Source of the DNA: an uncultured Lactobacillus sp.
Lineage (GTDB): Bacteria; Bacillota; Bacilli; Lactobacillales; Lactobacillaceae
DNA length: 64,000 nucleotides
Direction of reading: 5' to 3'
NCBI GenBank assembly: GCA_910587695.1
Contig: CAJUNC010000003.1
Span: 86,801-150,800, forward strand
This document shows positions 26,619 to 36,572 of this stretch, one piece after another. The notes under the pieces were generated by a model. It made no database searches. It was given only the letters and a program-made list of their open reading frames with translations, and was not told where the DNA came from. The position numbers and the translations under genes are program-made. Each line of letters starts with the position of its first letter. Within the stretch, counting starts at the first letter, position 1.

Positions 26619-27167
26619 TTAGTACACTTTTGCGCCTAAAGAACTTTCAAAATGACGTAAAGCCCATTCATGACCGATTTGATCAAAGCTAGCCACAGCA
26701 TTTTTAGGGATCTCAAGGGCGTAGTTTAGGTCGTAAGCGTCTACGGCGGTATGCAAGACGCAAATGTCAGTGCAGACCCCAGTCAAACAGAGCGTCTCGA
26801 TCTTGTGAGTGCGTAAAAAGTTATCCAAGCCTGTATTTTGGAAGCTGGAATACCGATCCTTGGAGTATTGCCAGACCAATTCATTATCTTGATTGTTTTG
26901 GTACCACTTTGCCAGTTTACCGTAAAGTTGGTGTCCCCAAGTTTTTTCTATATTATGTGGGGGGAATAAATTGCTTTCAGGATGGTACTTATCATTTAAC
27001 TGGTGTGTATCGGTCGGTAAGATAACATAGTCACTGTTAGCTAGATAGGCATCAGCTAATTTAATGATAGATTCTTCGATAGCTTGGCCGGATTCTTTGC
27101 AAGAGAGCGCACCGTTATCGGCGATAAAGTCGTTAGTGTAATCGATAATGAGTAGAGCTTTTTTCAT
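26619..27167 (-). CDS. pncA: Nicotinamidase / isochorismatase-family hydrolase
   Basis: Encodes 182 residues from ATG 27167, preceded by GAGGTATC; the frame is open further upstream but without a start signal. The cysteine-hydrolase triad is visible as D9 (LLIIDYTNDF), K103 (WQYSKDRYSSF) and C136 (GVCTDICV), with metal ligands in PTDTHQ and the later PPH. This pattern fits nicotinamidases, which turn nicotinamide into nicotinate for NAD recycling in the cytosol. Other isochorismatase-like amidases are possible. Divergent from the S10 operon. Confidence 0.85.
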   Translation of the reverse strand: MKKALLIIDYTNDFIADNGALSCKESGQAIEESIIKLADAYLANSDYVILPTDTHQLNDKYHPESNLFPPHNIEKTWGHQLYGKLAKWYQNNQDNELVWQYSKDRYSSFQNTGLDNFLRTHKIETLCLTGVCTDICVLHTAVDAYDLNYALEIPKNAVASFDQIGHEWALRHFESSLGAKVY

Positions 27168-27272
27168 GTTAAGATACCTCGTGTATATTTTTCTATTATA
27201 ATAGAAGAAAAGTGATCTAGTTGTAAAGTAAAAAACAAATAACGCTTTCACAAAAATATTTTCAAAAAATAC

Positions 27273-27301
27273 TTGATTTGTATTTTTGTTTGTAATAATA
27301 T
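27273..27301 (+). promoter_or_regulatory. S10 operon promoter
   Basis: TTGATT (27273-27278) and TAATAT (27296-27301) are 17 bases apart, 165 bases before rpsJ. Confidence 0.8.
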
Positions 27302-27452
27302 AGAAAAGTACTTGTGCAAGGGACAAGTGCATAATTCAGTTGTTTTATATTTTAAATGAGCTATGATGTGAAAGGTTGCGACACACCCGGGAGCTTTGCC
27401 ACAGGCGTGACGGGAATTTTCACGGAGCTAGTCTTATTTTTAAAATAGACGA
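27302..27452 (+). other. Structured S10 operon leader
   Basis: The leader contains a perfect hairpin ACTTGT/ACAAGT (27309-27327) and, further on, a GC-rich segment with CACACCCGGGAGC and GGCGTGACGGG. In several bacteria an S10 leader mediates L4 feedback; this one occupies the right place but I cannot match it to a known consensus. Confidence 0.45.
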
Positions 27453-27465
27453 GGGAGGTAACATA

Positions 27466-27774
27466 ATGGCAAAACAAAAAATTCGTATTCGTTTGAAAGC
27501 ATACGAACACCGCATTTTAGATCAATCCGCTGACAAGATCGTGGAAACAGCTAAGAGAACAGGTGCTCAAATTTCCGGTCCTATTCCGTTGCCAACGGAA
27601 CGTACAATTTACACGGTTATTCGTTCACCACACAAATACAAAGATTCTCGTGAACAATTTGAAATGCGCACACATAAGCGTTTGATCGATATCGTAAATC
27701 CTACACCAAAGACAGTTGATTCATTGATGAAACTTGACTTACCATCTGGTGTTGATATCGAGATCAAATTATAA
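27466..27774 (+). CDS. rpsJ: 30S ribosomal protein S10
   Basis: Encodes 102 residues from ATG 27466 after GGGAGG; an in-frame ATG 90 bases earlier lies in the leader. The sequence [20 protein letters not shown] and the loop [19 protein letters not shown] are characteristic. S10 also acts as NusE in antitermination. First gene of the S10 operon. Confidence 0.97.
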   Translation: MAKQKIRIRLKAYEHRILDQSADKIVETAKRTGAQISGPIPLPTERTIYTVIRSPHKYKDSREQFEMRTHKRLIDIVNPTPKTVDSLMKLDLPSGVDIEIKL

Positions 27775-27815
27775 TAAATTACATTAAAATATAAAAATTA
27801 ATTGGAGGTGTACTC

Positions 27816-28439
27816 ATGACCACTAAAGGAATCTTAGGCAAAAAAGTAGGTATGACACAAGTCTTCACTGAAAACGGCGAATTAGTTCCTGTAACAGTTG
27901 TTGAAGTTGGTTCTAACGTTGTGTTACAAGTTAAAACTGTTGAAAACGACGGTTACGAAGCTGTTCAATTAGGTTTTGATGACCAACGTGAAGTGAATGC
28001 TAACAAACCTGCTAAAGGTCATGCAGCAAAAGCAAATACTGCTCCTAAGCGCTTCGTTCGTGAAATCCGCGATGTTGAGCTTGGAGAATACAAAGTCGGT
28101 GACGAAGTTAAGGCAGACTTATTCGAAGCAGGCGACATCGTAGACGTAACAGGTACGTCCAAGGGACATGGTTTCCAAGGTAATATCAAACGTTGGGGTC
28201 AAAGTCGTGGACCAATGGCTCACGGTTCTCGTTACCACCGTCGACCAGGTTCGATGGGTGTTATCATCAACCGTGTTATGAAAGGTAAGTTATTACCAGG
28301 ACGTATGGGTGGCAAACGAGTTACGATCCAAAACTTGGAAATCGTTAAAGCTGATACAGAAAATGGCGTACTTTTGATCAAGGGTAACGTACCAGGCGCT
28401 AACAAGTCATTCGTTACAATTAAGAGTACAGTTAAATAA
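27816..28439 (+). CDS. rplC: 50S ribosomal protein L3
   Basis: Encodes 207 residues ([19 protein letters not shown]); TGGAGGTG precedes ATG 27816. The glutamine loop [20 protein letters not shown] reaching toward the peptidyl transferase centre is intact. Confidence 0.97.
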   Translation: MTTKGILGKKVGMTQVFTENGELVPVTVVEVGSNVVLQVKTVENDGYEAVQLGFDDQREVNANKPAKGHAAKANTAPKRFVREIRDVELGEYKVGDEVKADLFEAGDIVDVTGTSKGHGFQGNIKRWGQSRGPMAHGSRYHRRPGSMGVIINRVMKGKLLPGRMGGKRVTIQNLEIVKADTENGVLLIKGNVPGANKSFVTIKSTVK

Positions 28440-28464
28440 TTAGAGGAAGGGAGGAAAAATACAC

Positions 28465-29088
28465 ATGCCTACAGTAGCATTATTTAATCAAGACGGTACA
28501 CAAAACGGCGATGTTCAATTGAACGATGCAGTTTTTGGTATCGAACCAAATGAAAGTGTTGTTTTTGATGCTGTGATCATGCAACGTGCATCACTTCGTC
28601 AAGGTACACACGCAGTTAAGAACAGAAGTGCTGTTCGCGGTGGTGGTCGCAAGCCATGGCGTCAAAAGGGTACAGGTCGTGCTCGTCAAGGTTCTATCCG
28701 CTCACCACAATGGGTTGGTGGTGGTACCGTATTCGGTCCTACACCTCGCTCATATGCTTACAAGCTTCCACGTAAAGTGCGTCGCTTGGCTATCCGCTCC
28801 GTCCTTTCTCAAAAGGTATTGGACAATAGTTTGGTAGTTGTTGAAACATTGAACTTCGACGCTCCAAAGACAAAAGCATTTGCAGAAGTTTTGAACAACT
28901 TAGATGTTAAATCAAAAGTTTTAGTAGTTCTTGAAGATGACAACGAAAAAGCTGCATTAGCTGCACGCAACTTGGCTAACGTAACAGTTATCCCAGCTAA
29001 AGGCTTGAACGTATTAGATGTCGTAAATAGCGACAAGATGGTCATCACAAAAGGAGCTCTTTCTCAAGTAGAGGAGGTTCTTGCATAA
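28465..29088 (+). CDS. rplD: 50S ribosomal protein L4
   Basis: Encodes 207 residues. The exit-tunnel loop [19 protein letters not shown] is in the macrolide-sensitive form. In many bacteria L4 is the feedback regulator of this operon. Its last base overlaps the first base of rplW. Confidence 0.97.
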   Translation: MPTVALFNQDGTQNGDVQLNDAVFGIEPNESVVFDAVIMQRASLRQGTHAVKNRSAVRGGGRKPWRQKGTGRARQGSIRSPQWVGGGTVFGPTPRSYAYKLPRKVRRLAIRSVLSQKVLDNSLVVVETLNFDAPKTKAFAEVLNNLDVKSKVLVVLEDDNEKAALAARNLANVTVIPAKGLNVLDVVNSDKMVITKGALSQVEEVLA

Positions 29089-29375
29089 TGGAATCACGCG
29101 ATGTAATCTTACGTCCTATCATCACAGAAGCTTCTATGAATGAAATGGACAACAAACGCTACACATTTGAAGTTGACTTACGTGCTAACAAGACACAAGT
29201 TAAAGATGCTGTTGAAGACATCTTTGAAGTTGAAGTTGCTAAAGTTAACATCATGAACGTTAAAGGTAAAAAGAAACGCATGGGTCGTTACGAAGGCTAC
29301 ACACGTAAGCGTCGTAAAGCTATCGTTACTTTGAAACCAGAATCAAAAGATATTCAATTATTCAACGAAGAATAA
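29088..29375 (+). CDS. rplW: 50S ribosomal protein L23
   Basis: Encodes 95 residues starting [20 protein letters not shown]; an AGAGGAGG site within the end of rplD sets the start. L23 lies at the tunnel exit and docks trigger factor and SRP. Overlap with rplD suggests coupled translation. Confidence 0.97.
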   Translation: MESRDVILRPIITEASMNEMDNKRYTFEVDLRANKTQVKDAVEDIFEVEVAKVNIMNVKGKKKRMGRYEGYTRKRRKAIVTLKPESKDIQLFNEE

Positions 29376-29407
29376 AATTTTAAATCAATTCATAGGAGGG
29401 AAATATA

Positions 29408-30241
29408 GTGGGGATCAAAAAATTCAAACCAACCTCTAACGGTCGTCGTAATATGACTGGTTCAGATTTCGCTGAAATCACAAAAACAACCCCAGAAAAG
29501 TCCTTGCTTGCATCCAAGAGTAAGACAGCTGGTCGTAACTCTTACGGTCATATCACAGTTCGTCACCGTGGTGGTGGACACAAACGTCAATACCGTTTGA
29601 TCGACTTCAAACGTATTAAAGACGATGTTCCTGCAACAGTTAAAGCAATCGAGTATGATCCAAACCGTTCTGCTAACATCGCATTAGTTGTTTATGCTGA
29701 TGGTGTTAAATCATACATCCTTGCACCAAAAGGCCTTGAAGTTGGCCAAAAAATTCAATCCGGTAAAGATGCTGATATCAAAGTTGGTAACGCATTGCCA
29801 TTGGAAAATATTCCAGTTGGTACAGTTATCCACAATATCGAATTAAAACCAGGTAAGGGTGGCCAATTGGTTCGTTCTGCTGGTACATCAGCTCAATTAC
29901 TTGGTAAAGAAGGCAAATACGCAATCGTTCGTTTGACTTCTGGTGAAGTTCGTATGATCTTAGTTACATGCCGTGCTACGATCGGTGCTGTTGGTAACGA
30001 ACAACACGAACTTATCAACATCGGTAAAGCTGGTCGTTCCCGTTGGTTGGGCAAGCGTCCACAAAGCCGTGGTTCTGTAATGAACCCTAACGATCACCCA
30101 CACGGTGGTGGTGAAGGTAAAGCTCCTGTTGGTCGTCCATCTCCAATGTCTCCATGGGGTAAGAAGACTACAGGTCTTAAGACTCGCTCTAAGAAAGCTA
30201 AGTCAAACAAATTTATCGTACGTAGTCGCAAAAAGAAATAA
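29408..30241 (+). CDS. rplB: 50S ribosomal protein L2
   Basis: Encodes 277 residues from GTG 29408 after AGGAGGG. The SH3-like and KOW parts and the [16 protein letters not shown] segment with the conserved histidine near the peptidyl transferase centre are present. Confidence 0.97.
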   Translation: MGIKKFKPTSNGRRNMTGSDFAEITKTTPEKSLLASKSKTAGRNSYGHITVRHRGGGHKRQYRLIDFKRIKDDVPATVKAIEYDPNRSANIALVVYADGVKSYILAPKGLEVGQKIQSGKDADIKVGNALPLENIPVGTVIHNIELKPGKGGQLVRSAGTSAQLLGKEGKYAIVRLTSGEVRMILVTCRATIGAVGNEQHELINIGKAGRSRWLGKRPQSRGSVMNPNDHPHGGGEGKAPVGRPSPMSPWGKKTTGLKTRSKKAKSNKFIVRSRKKK

Positions 30242-30294
30242 TCTCCTAATCGCGTAAATTTTATGCGATTATTGTTCCGAAAGGAGGACATACT

Positions 30295-30576
30295 TTGAGT
30301 CGTAGTTTGAAAAAAGGACCTTTCGTCGACGAACACTTGATGAAAAAGGTTGAAGCACAAGCTGATCAAGAAAAGAAATCAGTGATCAAGACATGGTCAC
30401 GTCGTTCCACGATTTTCCCTAGCTTTATTGGTTACACAATCGCAGTATATGATGGTCGTAAGCATGTGCCGGTTTATATCCAAGAAGATATGGTCGGCCA
30501 TAAATTAGGTGAATTCGTGCCAACACGTACATTCCATGGTCATGCCGCAGACGATAAGAAGACAGGCAAGAAATAA
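30295..30576 (+). CDS. rpsS: 30S ribosomal protein S19
   Basis: Encodes 93 residues from a TTG at 30295 with AAAGGAGG upstream. Signature [18 protein letters not shown] and [13 protein letters not shown]. Part of the 30S head with S13. Confidence 0.96.
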   Translation: MSRSLKKGPFVDEHLMKKVEAQADQEKKSVIKTWSRRSTIFPSFIGYTIAVYDGRKHVPVYIQEDMVGHKLGEFVPTRTFHGHAADDKKTGKK

Positions 30577-30592
30577 TAAGGGAGGATAAATC

Positions 30593-30940
30593 ATGGCTGA
30601 ACAAGTAACATCAGCAAAAGCAACTGCCAAGACAGTTCGAATCCCTGCACGTAAAGCACGTCTTGTGATCGATCTTATCCGTGGTAAGAACGTTGCTGAA
30701 GCATTCGGTATCTTGAAGTTCACACCAAGATCTGGTGCTTACTTAATCGAAAAAGTTTTGAAATCTGCTGTTGCAAACGCAGAAAACAACTTTGACTTAG
30801 ATGTTGAAGATCTTTATGTAAGCGAAGCCTATGTTAACGAAGGACCAACCTTGAAGCGTTTCCGTCCTCGTGCAAAGGGTTCTGCTTCCCCAATCAACAA
30901 GCGTACAAGTCACATTACAGTTGTGGTATCTGTTAAATAA
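30593..30940 (+). CDS. rplV: 50S ribosomal protein L22
   Basis: Encodes 115 residues; GGGAGG precedes ATG 30593. The tunnel hairpin end ([20 protein letters not shown]) is normal, with no macrolide-resistance deletion. Confidence 0.97.
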   Translation: MAEQVTSAKATAKTVRIPARKARLVIDLIRGKNVAEAFGILKFTPRSGAYLIEKVLKSAVANAENNFDLDVEDLYVSEAYVNEGPTLKRFRPRAKGSASPINKRTSHITVVVSVK

Positions 30941-30953
30941 GGAGGGATAACGC

Positions 30954-31610
30954 GTGGGTCAAAAAGTAAATCCAACCGGGTTACGTGTCGGTATCATTCG
31001 TGACTGGGATGCAAAATGGTATGCTGAAAAAGATTTTGCTTCCAACTTACACGAAGACTTACACATCCGTGAATACATCGAAAAGAAATTAGCCGACGCT
31101 GCTGTCTCTACCGTAGAGATCGAACGTGCTGCAAAGCGTGTTAACATTTCTATCCATACTGCAAAACCAGGTATGGTCATCGGTAAAGGCGGTTCTGAAG
31201 TTGAAAAGCTTCGTAAAGAATTAAACAACTTGACAGGCAAGCGAGTACACATCAACATTGTGGAAATCAAGAAGCCTGACTTAGAAGCAAAATTAGTTGG
31301 TGAAAGCATTGCTCAACAATTGGAAAACCGTGTTGCTTTCCGTCGTGCAATGAAACAAGCTATCCAACGTACAATGCGTGCTGGTGCAAAGGGTATCAAG
31401 GTTCAAGTTGCTGGTCGTTTGAACGGTGCTGATATGTCCCGTATCGAACAATTCTCAGAAGGTACTGTTCCTTTGCATACATTGCGTGCTGATATTGATT
31501 ACGCATGGGTAGAAGCAACAACAACATACGGCCAATTGGGCGTTAAAGTTTGGATCTACCGTGGTGAAGTATTGCCAACAAAGAAAAATAACGGTAAAGG
31601 AGGGAAATAG
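30954..31610 (+). CDS. rpsC: 30S ribosomal protein S3
   Basis: Encodes 218 residues from GTG 30954 after AAGGAGGG. The KH domain [18 protein letters not shown] and the C-terminal mRNA-entry domain are complete. Confidence 0.97.
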   Translation: MGQKVNPTGLRVGIIRDWDAKWYAEKDFASNLHEDLHIREYIEKKLADAAVSTVEIERAAKRVNISIHTAKPGMVIGKGGSEVEKLRKELNNLTGKRVHINIVEIKKPDLEAKLVGESIAQQLENRVAFRRAMKQAIQRTMRAGAKGIKVQVAGRLNGADMSRIEQFSEGTVPLHTLRADIDYAWVEATTTYGQLGVKVWIYRGEVLPTKKNNGKGGK

Positions 31611-31613
31611 TCT

Positions 31614-32045
31614 ATGTTAGTACCAAAACGTGTAAAGCACCGTCGTGAATTCCGCGGTAAAATGCGTGGTGAAGCAAAAGGCGGTAAGGAAGTAACATTC
31701 GGCGAATTCGGTTTACAAGCTACTGATTCACATTGGATCACAAACCGTCAAATCGAAGCTGCTCGTATTGCTATGACTCGTTACATGAAGCGTGGTGGGA
31801 AAGTTTGGATCAAGATTTTCCCTCACAAGTCTTACACAGCTAAGGCTATTGGTGTTCGTATGGGTTCCGGTAAAGGTGCTCCAGAAGGCTGGGTAGCTCC
31901 TGTAAAACGTGGCAAAGTCATGTTTGAAATTGGTGGTGTTTCTGAAGAAGTTGCTCGTGAAGCATTGCGTTTAGCTTCCCACAAACTCCCAGTCAAGACT
32001 AAGTTTGTAAAACGTGAGGTAGGTGGCGAATCAAATGAAGATTAA
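31614..32045 (+). CDS. rplP: 50S ribosomal protein L16
   Basis: Encodes 143 residues starting [19 protein letters not shown], only three bases after rpsC. It contains the loop toward the A-site tRNA ([20 protein letters not shown]). Its end overlaps rpmC by 11 bases. Confidence 0.97.
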   Translation: MLVPKRVKHRREFRGKMRGEAKGGKEVTFGEFGLQATDSHWITNRQIEAARIAMTRYMKRGGKVWIKIFPHKSYTAKAIGVRMGSGKGAPEGWVAPVKRGKVMFEIGGVSEEVAREALRLASHKLPVKTKFVKREVGGESNED

Positions 32046-32229
32046 TGAAATTAATGAATTAACCACTGCTGAAATGCTCGAAAAAGAAAAGCAATTCAAA
32101 GAAGAATTATTTAACTTACGCTTCCAATTAGCTACCGGTCAATTAGAAAACACCGCACGCTTGAAAGAAGTTCGTAAAACGATCGCACGCATCAAGACTG
32201 CGTTGCGTCAACAAGAATTGAACAAATAA
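32035..32229 (+). CDS. rpmC: 50S ribosomal protein L29
   Basis: Encodes 64 residues from ATG 32035; the GAGGTAGG site inside rplP, 11 bases away, decides this start. Two-helix protein ([20 protein letters not shown]). Overlap with rplP implies coupling. Confidence 0.96.
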   Translation: MKINEINELTTAEMLEKEKQFKEELFNLRFQLATGQLENTARLKEVRKTIARIKTALRQQELNK

Positions 32230-32255
32230 GAATACGAAAAGGAGGCTAATCGCGC

Positions 32256-32522
32256 ATGAGTGAAGCTCGTAACCAACGCAAAGTCTATCAAGGACGTGTC
32301 GTTTCTGACAAAATGGAAAAAACAATCACTGTTGTTGTTGAAACTTACGTGAACGATAAAGTTTACGGCAAACGTGTTAAGTATTCAAAGAAATACAAGG
32401 CACATGACGAAAACAATGAAGCAAAAGTTGGCGACATTGTTAAGATCATGGAAACACGTCCGTTGTCAGCTACAAAACGTTTCCGTTTATTAGAAATCGT
32501 TGAAAAAGCAGTTATTATCTAA
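32256..32522 (+). CDS. rpsQ: 30S ribosomal protein S17
   Basis: Encodes 88 residues; AAAAGGAGG precedes ATG 32256. OB-fold protein with the motifs [17 protein letters not shown] and [18 protein letters not shown]. Confidence 0.97.
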   Translation: MSEARNQRKVYQGRVVSDKMEKTITVVVETYVNDKVYGKRVKYSKKYKAHDENNEAKVGDIVKIMETRPLSATKRFRLLEIVEKAVII

Positions 32523-32586
32523 TTTTCGATAACTAACAAAGCATTCGTATTCTGATCTATCTAATAGCGAAAGGAGGTCACATACT

Positions 32587-32955
32587 GTGATCCAACAAGA
32601 GAGTCGTTTAAAAGTCGCTGATAACTCCGGTGCCCGCGAGATCTTGGTTATCAAGATCTTGGGTGGTTCCCGTGTGAAGACTGCTAATATCGGTGACATT
32701 ATTGTTGCTACTGTTAAACAAGCAACACCAGGTGGCGTTGTCAAAAAAGGCGATGTTGTCAAGGCTGTTGTTGTTCGTACAAAATCTGGTGCACACCGTG
32801 CTGACGGTTCATACATCAAGTTCGATGAAAATGCTGCTGTTATCATCGGTGATGACAAGTCACCTAAGGGTACACGTATTTTCGGACCTGTTGCACGTGA
32901 ATTACGTGACGGAAACTTCATGAAGATCGTTTCCTTAGCACCTGAAGTATTATAA
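32587..32955 (+). CDS. rplN: 50S ribosomal protein L14
   Basis: Encodes 122 residues from GTG 32587 after AAAGGAGG. Signature [19 protein letters not shown] and [20 protein letters not shown]. It forms bridge B5/B8 and is the RsfS docking site. Confidence 0.97.
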   Translation: MIQQESRLKVADNSGAREILVIKILGGSRVKTANIGDIIVATVKQATPGGVVKKGDVVKAVVVRTKSGAHRADGSYIKFDENAAVIIGDDKSPKGTRIFGPVARELRDGNFMKIVSLAPEVL

Positions 32956-32990
32956 TATCCGTCTATTTGGCAAGGAGGTGCGCAGAGAAA

Positions 32991-33212
32991 ATGTTCATCA
33001 AGAGCAATGACAAAGTTAAAGTTATCGCTGGTAAGGACAAAGGTAAAGAAGGCGTTGTTATCAAGGCTTTCCCAGCAAATGATCGTGTGATCGTAAAAGG
33101 TGTAAACATCGTTAAGAAGCATCAAAAACCTAACAACGCAAACCCAAACGGTGGGATCGTTGAAATGGAAGCACCAATTCATGTTTCTAACGTTAAAAAA
33201 ATCAGTGAATAG
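32991..33212 (+). CDS. rplX: 50S ribosomal protein L24
   Basis: Encodes 73 residues from ATG 32991, preceded by AAGGAGG; upstream in-frame codons lack a site. The KOW motif [17 protein letters not shown] and [16 protein letters not shown] are present. The C-terminal extension found in the roughly 100-residue L24 of many bacteria is absent, as in several other lactobacilli. Confidence 0.95.
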   Translation: MFIKSNDKVKVIAGKDKGKEGVVIKAFPANDRVIVKGVNIVKKHQKPNNANPNGGIVEMEAPIHVSNVKKISE

Positions 33213-33236
33213 TCGAGAAAGGAGGATACTTTCTTC

Positions 33237-33779
33237 ATGGTTAACCGTTTAAAAGAAAAATATACTAATGAAATCGTTCCATCCTTGATGGAAAAATTCA
33301 ACTACTCATCAATCATGCAAGCACCTAAGGTTGATAAGATCGTTATCAACATGGGTGTTGGTGATGCTGTAAGCAATGCTAAAAATTTGGATGAAGCTGT
33401 GGAAGAACTTACGCTTATTTCTGGTCAAAAACCAGTTATTACCCGCGCTAAGAAATCTATCGCTGGCTTCCGTTTACGTGAAGGTATGGCTATCGGTGCC
33501 AAGGTTACCTTACGTGGACAACGTATGTACGAATTTTTAGACAAATTAGTTTCAGTTTCATTGCCTCGTGTGCGTGACTTCCATGGTGTAAGCAAGCGTG
33601 CATTTGACGGCCGCGGGAACTACACATTGGGCGTACGCGAACAATTGATCTTCCCTGAAATTGATTTTGATAATGTTAACAAGGTTCGTGGTATGGATAT
33701 CGTTATCGTTACAACTGCTAACACAGACGAAGAATCCAAAGAACTTTTGACACAACTTGGAATGCCATTCGCTAAATAA
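33237..33779 (+). CDS. rplE: 50S ribosomal protein L5
   Basis: Encodes 180 residues; AAAGGAGG precedes ATG 33237. The 5S rRNA-binding parts [19 protein letters not shown] and [20 protein letters not shown] are conserved. Confidence 0.97.
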   Translation: MVNRLKEKYTNEIVPSLMEKFNYSSIMQAPKVDKIVINMGVGDAVSNAKNLDEAVEELTLISGQKPVITRAKKSIAGFRLREGMAIGAKVTLRGQRMYEFLDKLVSVSLPRVRDFHGVSKRAFDGRGNYTLGVREQLIFPEIDFDNVNKVRGMDIVIVTTANTDEESKELLTQLGMPFAK

Positions 33780-33791
33780 GGGGGTTTCACA

Positions 33792-33977
33792 TTGGCTAAA
33801 AAGTCACAAGTAGCAAAGAATAAGCGCCCAGCTAAGTTCTCAACACAAGAATACACACGTTGCGAACGTTGTGGTCGTCCTCATTCTGTATATCGTAAAT
33901 TTAAGTTATGCCGTGTTTGCCTGCGAGAACTTGCTCATAAGGGTCAAATCCCTGGCATGAAAAAGGCTAGCTGGTAG
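33792..33977 (+). CDS. rpsN: 30S ribosomal protein S14, zinc-binding short form
   Basis: Encodes 61 residues from TTG 33792 after AAGGGGG. The four zinc cysteines CERCGRPH and CRVC mark the C+ (type Z) S14. Lactobacilli often have a second cysteine-free copy elsewhere for zinc shortage. Confidence 0.96.
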   Translation: MAKKSQVAKNKRPAKFSTQEYTRCERCGRPHSVYRKFKLCRVCLRELAHKGQIPGMKKASW

Positions 33978-34008
33978 TCCATATTAACAAGGAAAAGGAG
34001 GCAATAAC

Positions 34009-34407
34009 ATGGCAATGACAGATCCTATTGCAGACTTCTTGACACGTATTCGTAATGCTAACATGGTCAAGCATGAATCTGTAGAAGTTCCTGCTTCAAA
34101 AATGAAGAAAAACATCGCTGAAATCCTTAAGAACGAAGGATTTGTTCGTGATGTAGAATACATCGAAGATGACAAGCAAGGTATCATCCGTGTATTCTTG
34201 AAATACGGTAAAAACAACGAACGCGTTATCTCTGGTATCCGTCGTATCTCAAAACCAGGTTTACGCTCATACGTTAAAGCTGACGAAGTGCCTAAGGTTC
34301 TTAACGGTTTAGGTATCGCTATCGTGTCAACATCTGAAGGTGTTATGACAGATAAAGATGCTCGCGCTAAGAAAATCGGTGGCGAAGTAGTCGCTTACGT
34401 TTGGTAA
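34009..34407 (+). CDS. rpsH: 30S ribosomal protein S8
   Basis: Encodes 132 residues from ATG 34009 after AAAAGGAGG (ATG 34015 is also in frame). Contains [20 protein letters not shown] and the C-terminal [20 protein letters not shown]. Confidence 0.97.
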   Translation: MAMTDPIADFLTRIRNANMVKHESVEVPASKMKKNIAEILKNEGFVRDVEYIEDDKQGIIRVFLKYGKNNERVISGIRRISKPGLRSYVKADEVPKVLNGLGIAIVSTSEGVMTDKDARAKKIGGEVVAYVW

Positions 34408-34438
34408 TATATAAAGTTCAAAAGGAGGTGTCCATCTC

Positions 34439-34975
34439 GTGAGTCGTATTGGTTATAAGGCAGTTGAATTACCTGAAGGCGTTGAAGTAAAACAAGACGG
34501 AAACGTTGTGACTGTAAAAGGTCCTAAGGGTGAATTAACTCGTGAATTCTCTGATCTTATCAAGATCAACATCGATGGTAACGTTGCAACATTCGAACGT
34601 TCAAGCGATGACAAAAAAGCTAAAGCAATGCATGGTACAACCCGTGCTAACTTCCATAACATGGTCGTTGGTGTAACAGAAGGTTACAAGAAAGAACTTG
34701 AACTTCGTGGTGTTGGTTACCGTGCTCAAATGCAAGGTAAGAAGCTCGTGTTAAACGTGGGCTACTCTCACCCTGTTGAATTTGAAGAAGAAGATGGAAT
34801 CAAATTTGAAACTCCATCAGCTACATCAATTATCGTTTCTGGTATCAACAAAGAAGATGTTGGCGATTGCGCTGCTCGCATTCGTGCAACTCGTGCACCA
34901 GAACCTTACAAGGGCAAAGGTATTCGTTATGTTGGCGAATATGTACGTCGTAAGGAAGGTAAGACTGGTAAATAA
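34439..34975 (+). CDS. rplF: 50S ribosomal protein L6
   Basis: Encodes 178 residues from GTG 34439 after AAAGGAGG. The signature [20 protein letters not shown] is present near the C-terminus. Confidence 0.97.
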   Translation: MSRIGYKAVELPEGVEVKQDGNVVTVKGPKGELTREFSDLIKINIDGNVATFERSSDDKKAKAMHGTTRANFHNMVVGVTEGYKKELELRGVGYRAQMQGKKLVLNVGYSHPVEFEEEDGIKFETPSATSIIVSGINKEDVGDCAARIRATRAPEPYKGKGIRYVGEYVRRKEGKTGK

Positions 34976-35021
34976 TCTTGCAGCATGATCTGCTGTTAAA
35001 TAAAACTAAGAGGTGAAAAAA

Positions 35022-35378
35022 GTGATTTCAAAACCAGATAAGAATAAGACGCGTCAAAAGCGCCATACACGTGTTCGTGGTAAGATCTCTGGTACTGCTG
35101 AGTGCCCACGCTTAAATGTTTATCGTTCAAACAAAAACATCTACGCTCAAGTTATTGATGACGTAGCGGGTGTGACGCTGGTCAGTGCCTCTACTTTAGA
35201 CAGTGAAGTTAGCGCTGGTACAAAGACAGCTCAAGCAAGTGCTGTTGGTGAATTAGTGGCTAAACGTGCTGCAGACAAGGGTATCAAAGAAGTTGTATTT
35301 GACCGTGGCGGATACCTTTATCATGGTCGTGTGCAAGCTTTGGCTGAAGCTGCTCGCGAAAACGGCTTAGACTTTTAG
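35022..35378 (+). CDS. rplR: 50S ribosomal protein L18
   Basis: Encodes 118 residues from GTG 35022 ([19 protein letters not shown]), chosen because AGAGGTG lies seven bases upstream; a GTG at 35013 overlaps that site. Binds 5S rRNA together with L5. Confidence 0.95.
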   Translation: MISKPDKNKTRQKRHTRVRGKISGTAECPRLNVYRSNKNIYAQVIDDVAGVTLVSASTLDSEVSAGTKTAQASAVGELVAKRAADKGIKEVVFDRGGYLYHGRVQALAEAARENGLDF

Positions 35379-35399
35379 GAAAAGGAGGAAATAACGTTT

Positions 35400-35900
35400 A
35401 TGACTTTTATTGATCCAGCTCAATTAGATTTAGAAGATCGCGTTGTTGCGATCAACCGCATCACTAAAGTTGTTAAAGGTGGACGTCGTCTTCGCTTTGC
35501 TGCTTTAGTGATCGTCGGTGACCATAATGGCCACGTGGGCTTCGGTACAGGTAAAGCTCAAGAAGTTCCAGAAGCTATCCGTAAGGCTGTTGATGCTGCT
35601 CGTAAGAACTTAGTTAAAGTTCCAATGGTCGGAACAACACTTCCTCACGAAGTTCTCGGTCAATACAGCGGTAGTCGTATTTTACTTAAGCCAGCTGAAG
35701 CTGGTTCTGGGGTTGCTGCTGGCGGTGCTGTTCGTGCCGTTATGGAACTCGCCGGAGTTGCTGATGTTACAAGTAAATCATTAGGCTCCAACACACCAAT
35801 CAACGTTGTTCGTGCAACAATGGATGGTTTAGCTAACATGAAGAGTGCTGAAGAAGTTGCTGCTTTACGTGGCGTTTCTGTACAACACTTAGCAGAGTAA
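35400..35900 (+). CDS. rpsE: 30S ribosomal protein S5
   Basis: Encodes 166 residues; AAAAGGAGG precedes ATG 35400. The spectinomycin loop [19 protein letters not shown] is in wild-type form. Confidence 0.97.
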   Translation: MTFIDPAQLDLEDRVVAINRITKVVKGGRRLRFAALVIVGDHNGHVGFGTGKAQEVPEAIRKAVDAARKNLVKVPMVGTTLPHEVLGQYSGSRILLKPAEAGSGVAAGGAVRAVMELAGVADVTSKSLGSNTPINVVRATMDGLANMKSAEEVAALRGVSVQHLAE

Positions 35901-35916
35901 TAAGGAGGACAAATTC

Positions 35917-36099
35917 ATGGCTAACTTAAAAGTTACTTTAGTTCGTTCTGTCATCGGACGTCCTCAAAATCAACGCGAAATCGTTAAGGGCTTAGGCCTT
36001 GGACGTGTAAACAGCTCTGTTGTCGTTCCTGACAACGCTGCAATGCGCGGTGCTATTCGCAAGATCAATCATTTAGTGGACGTTGAATTGGCTAAATAA
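35917..36099 (+). CDS. rpmD: 50S ribosomal protein L30
   Basis: Encodes 60 residues with TAAGGAGG upstream; sequence [20 protein letters not shown] and [16 protein letters not shown] are characteristic of L30. Confidence 0.96.
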   Translation: MANLKVTLVRSVIGRPQNQREIVKGLGLGRVNSSVVVPDNAAMRGAIRKINHLVDVELAK

Positions 36100-36134
36100 T
36101 TATTATTTAGATAAATAAGGAGGTGCCAACCCTA

Positions 36135-36569
36135 ATGAAATTACATGAATTAAAGCCAGCTGAAGGCTCACGCCAAGTACGTAACCGCGTAGGTCGTGGT
36201 ACTTCATCCGGTAACGGTAAAACTGCAGGTCGTGGCCAAAAAGGTCAAAAGGCTCGTAGCAAAGTACGTTTGGGCTTTGAAGGTGGACAAATGCCATTGT
36301 TCCGTCGTATGCCAAAACGTGGTTTCAATAACATCAACCGCAAGGAATATGCTATTGTAAACTTAGAAACTTTAAACAAATTCGAAGACGGTGCAGAAGT
36401 AACACCAGCATTGATGGTGGAAGCTGGTATCGTTAAGAATGAAAAAGATGGCGTTAAAGTTTTAGGTAATGGTGAATTGAACAAGAAATTAACTGTTAAA
36501 GCTAATAAGTTCTCTGCCAGTGCTAAAGCAGCCATCGAAGCAGCAGGCGGTCAAGCAGAGGTGATGTAA
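36135..36569 (+). CDS. rplO: 50S ribosomal protein L15
   Basis: Encodes 144 residues from ATG 36135, with AAGGAGGTG upstream. The glycine-rich extension [20 protein letters not shown] is typical. It ends three bases before secY. Confidence 0.97.
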   Translation: MKLHELKPAEGSRQVRNRVGRGTSSGNGKTAGRGQKGQKARSKVRLGFEGGQMPLFRRMPKRGFNNINRKEYAIVNLETLNKFEDGAEVTPALMVEAGIVKNEKDGVKVLGNGELNKKLTVKANKFSASAKAAIEAAGGQAEVM

Positions 36570-36572
36570 TAC

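Noticed and set aside
32490..33182. A 230-residue minus-strand frame opposite rpsQ-rplN-rplX
   Set aside because: Antisense to three conserved ribosomal protein genes with ribosome sites; no family resemblance.
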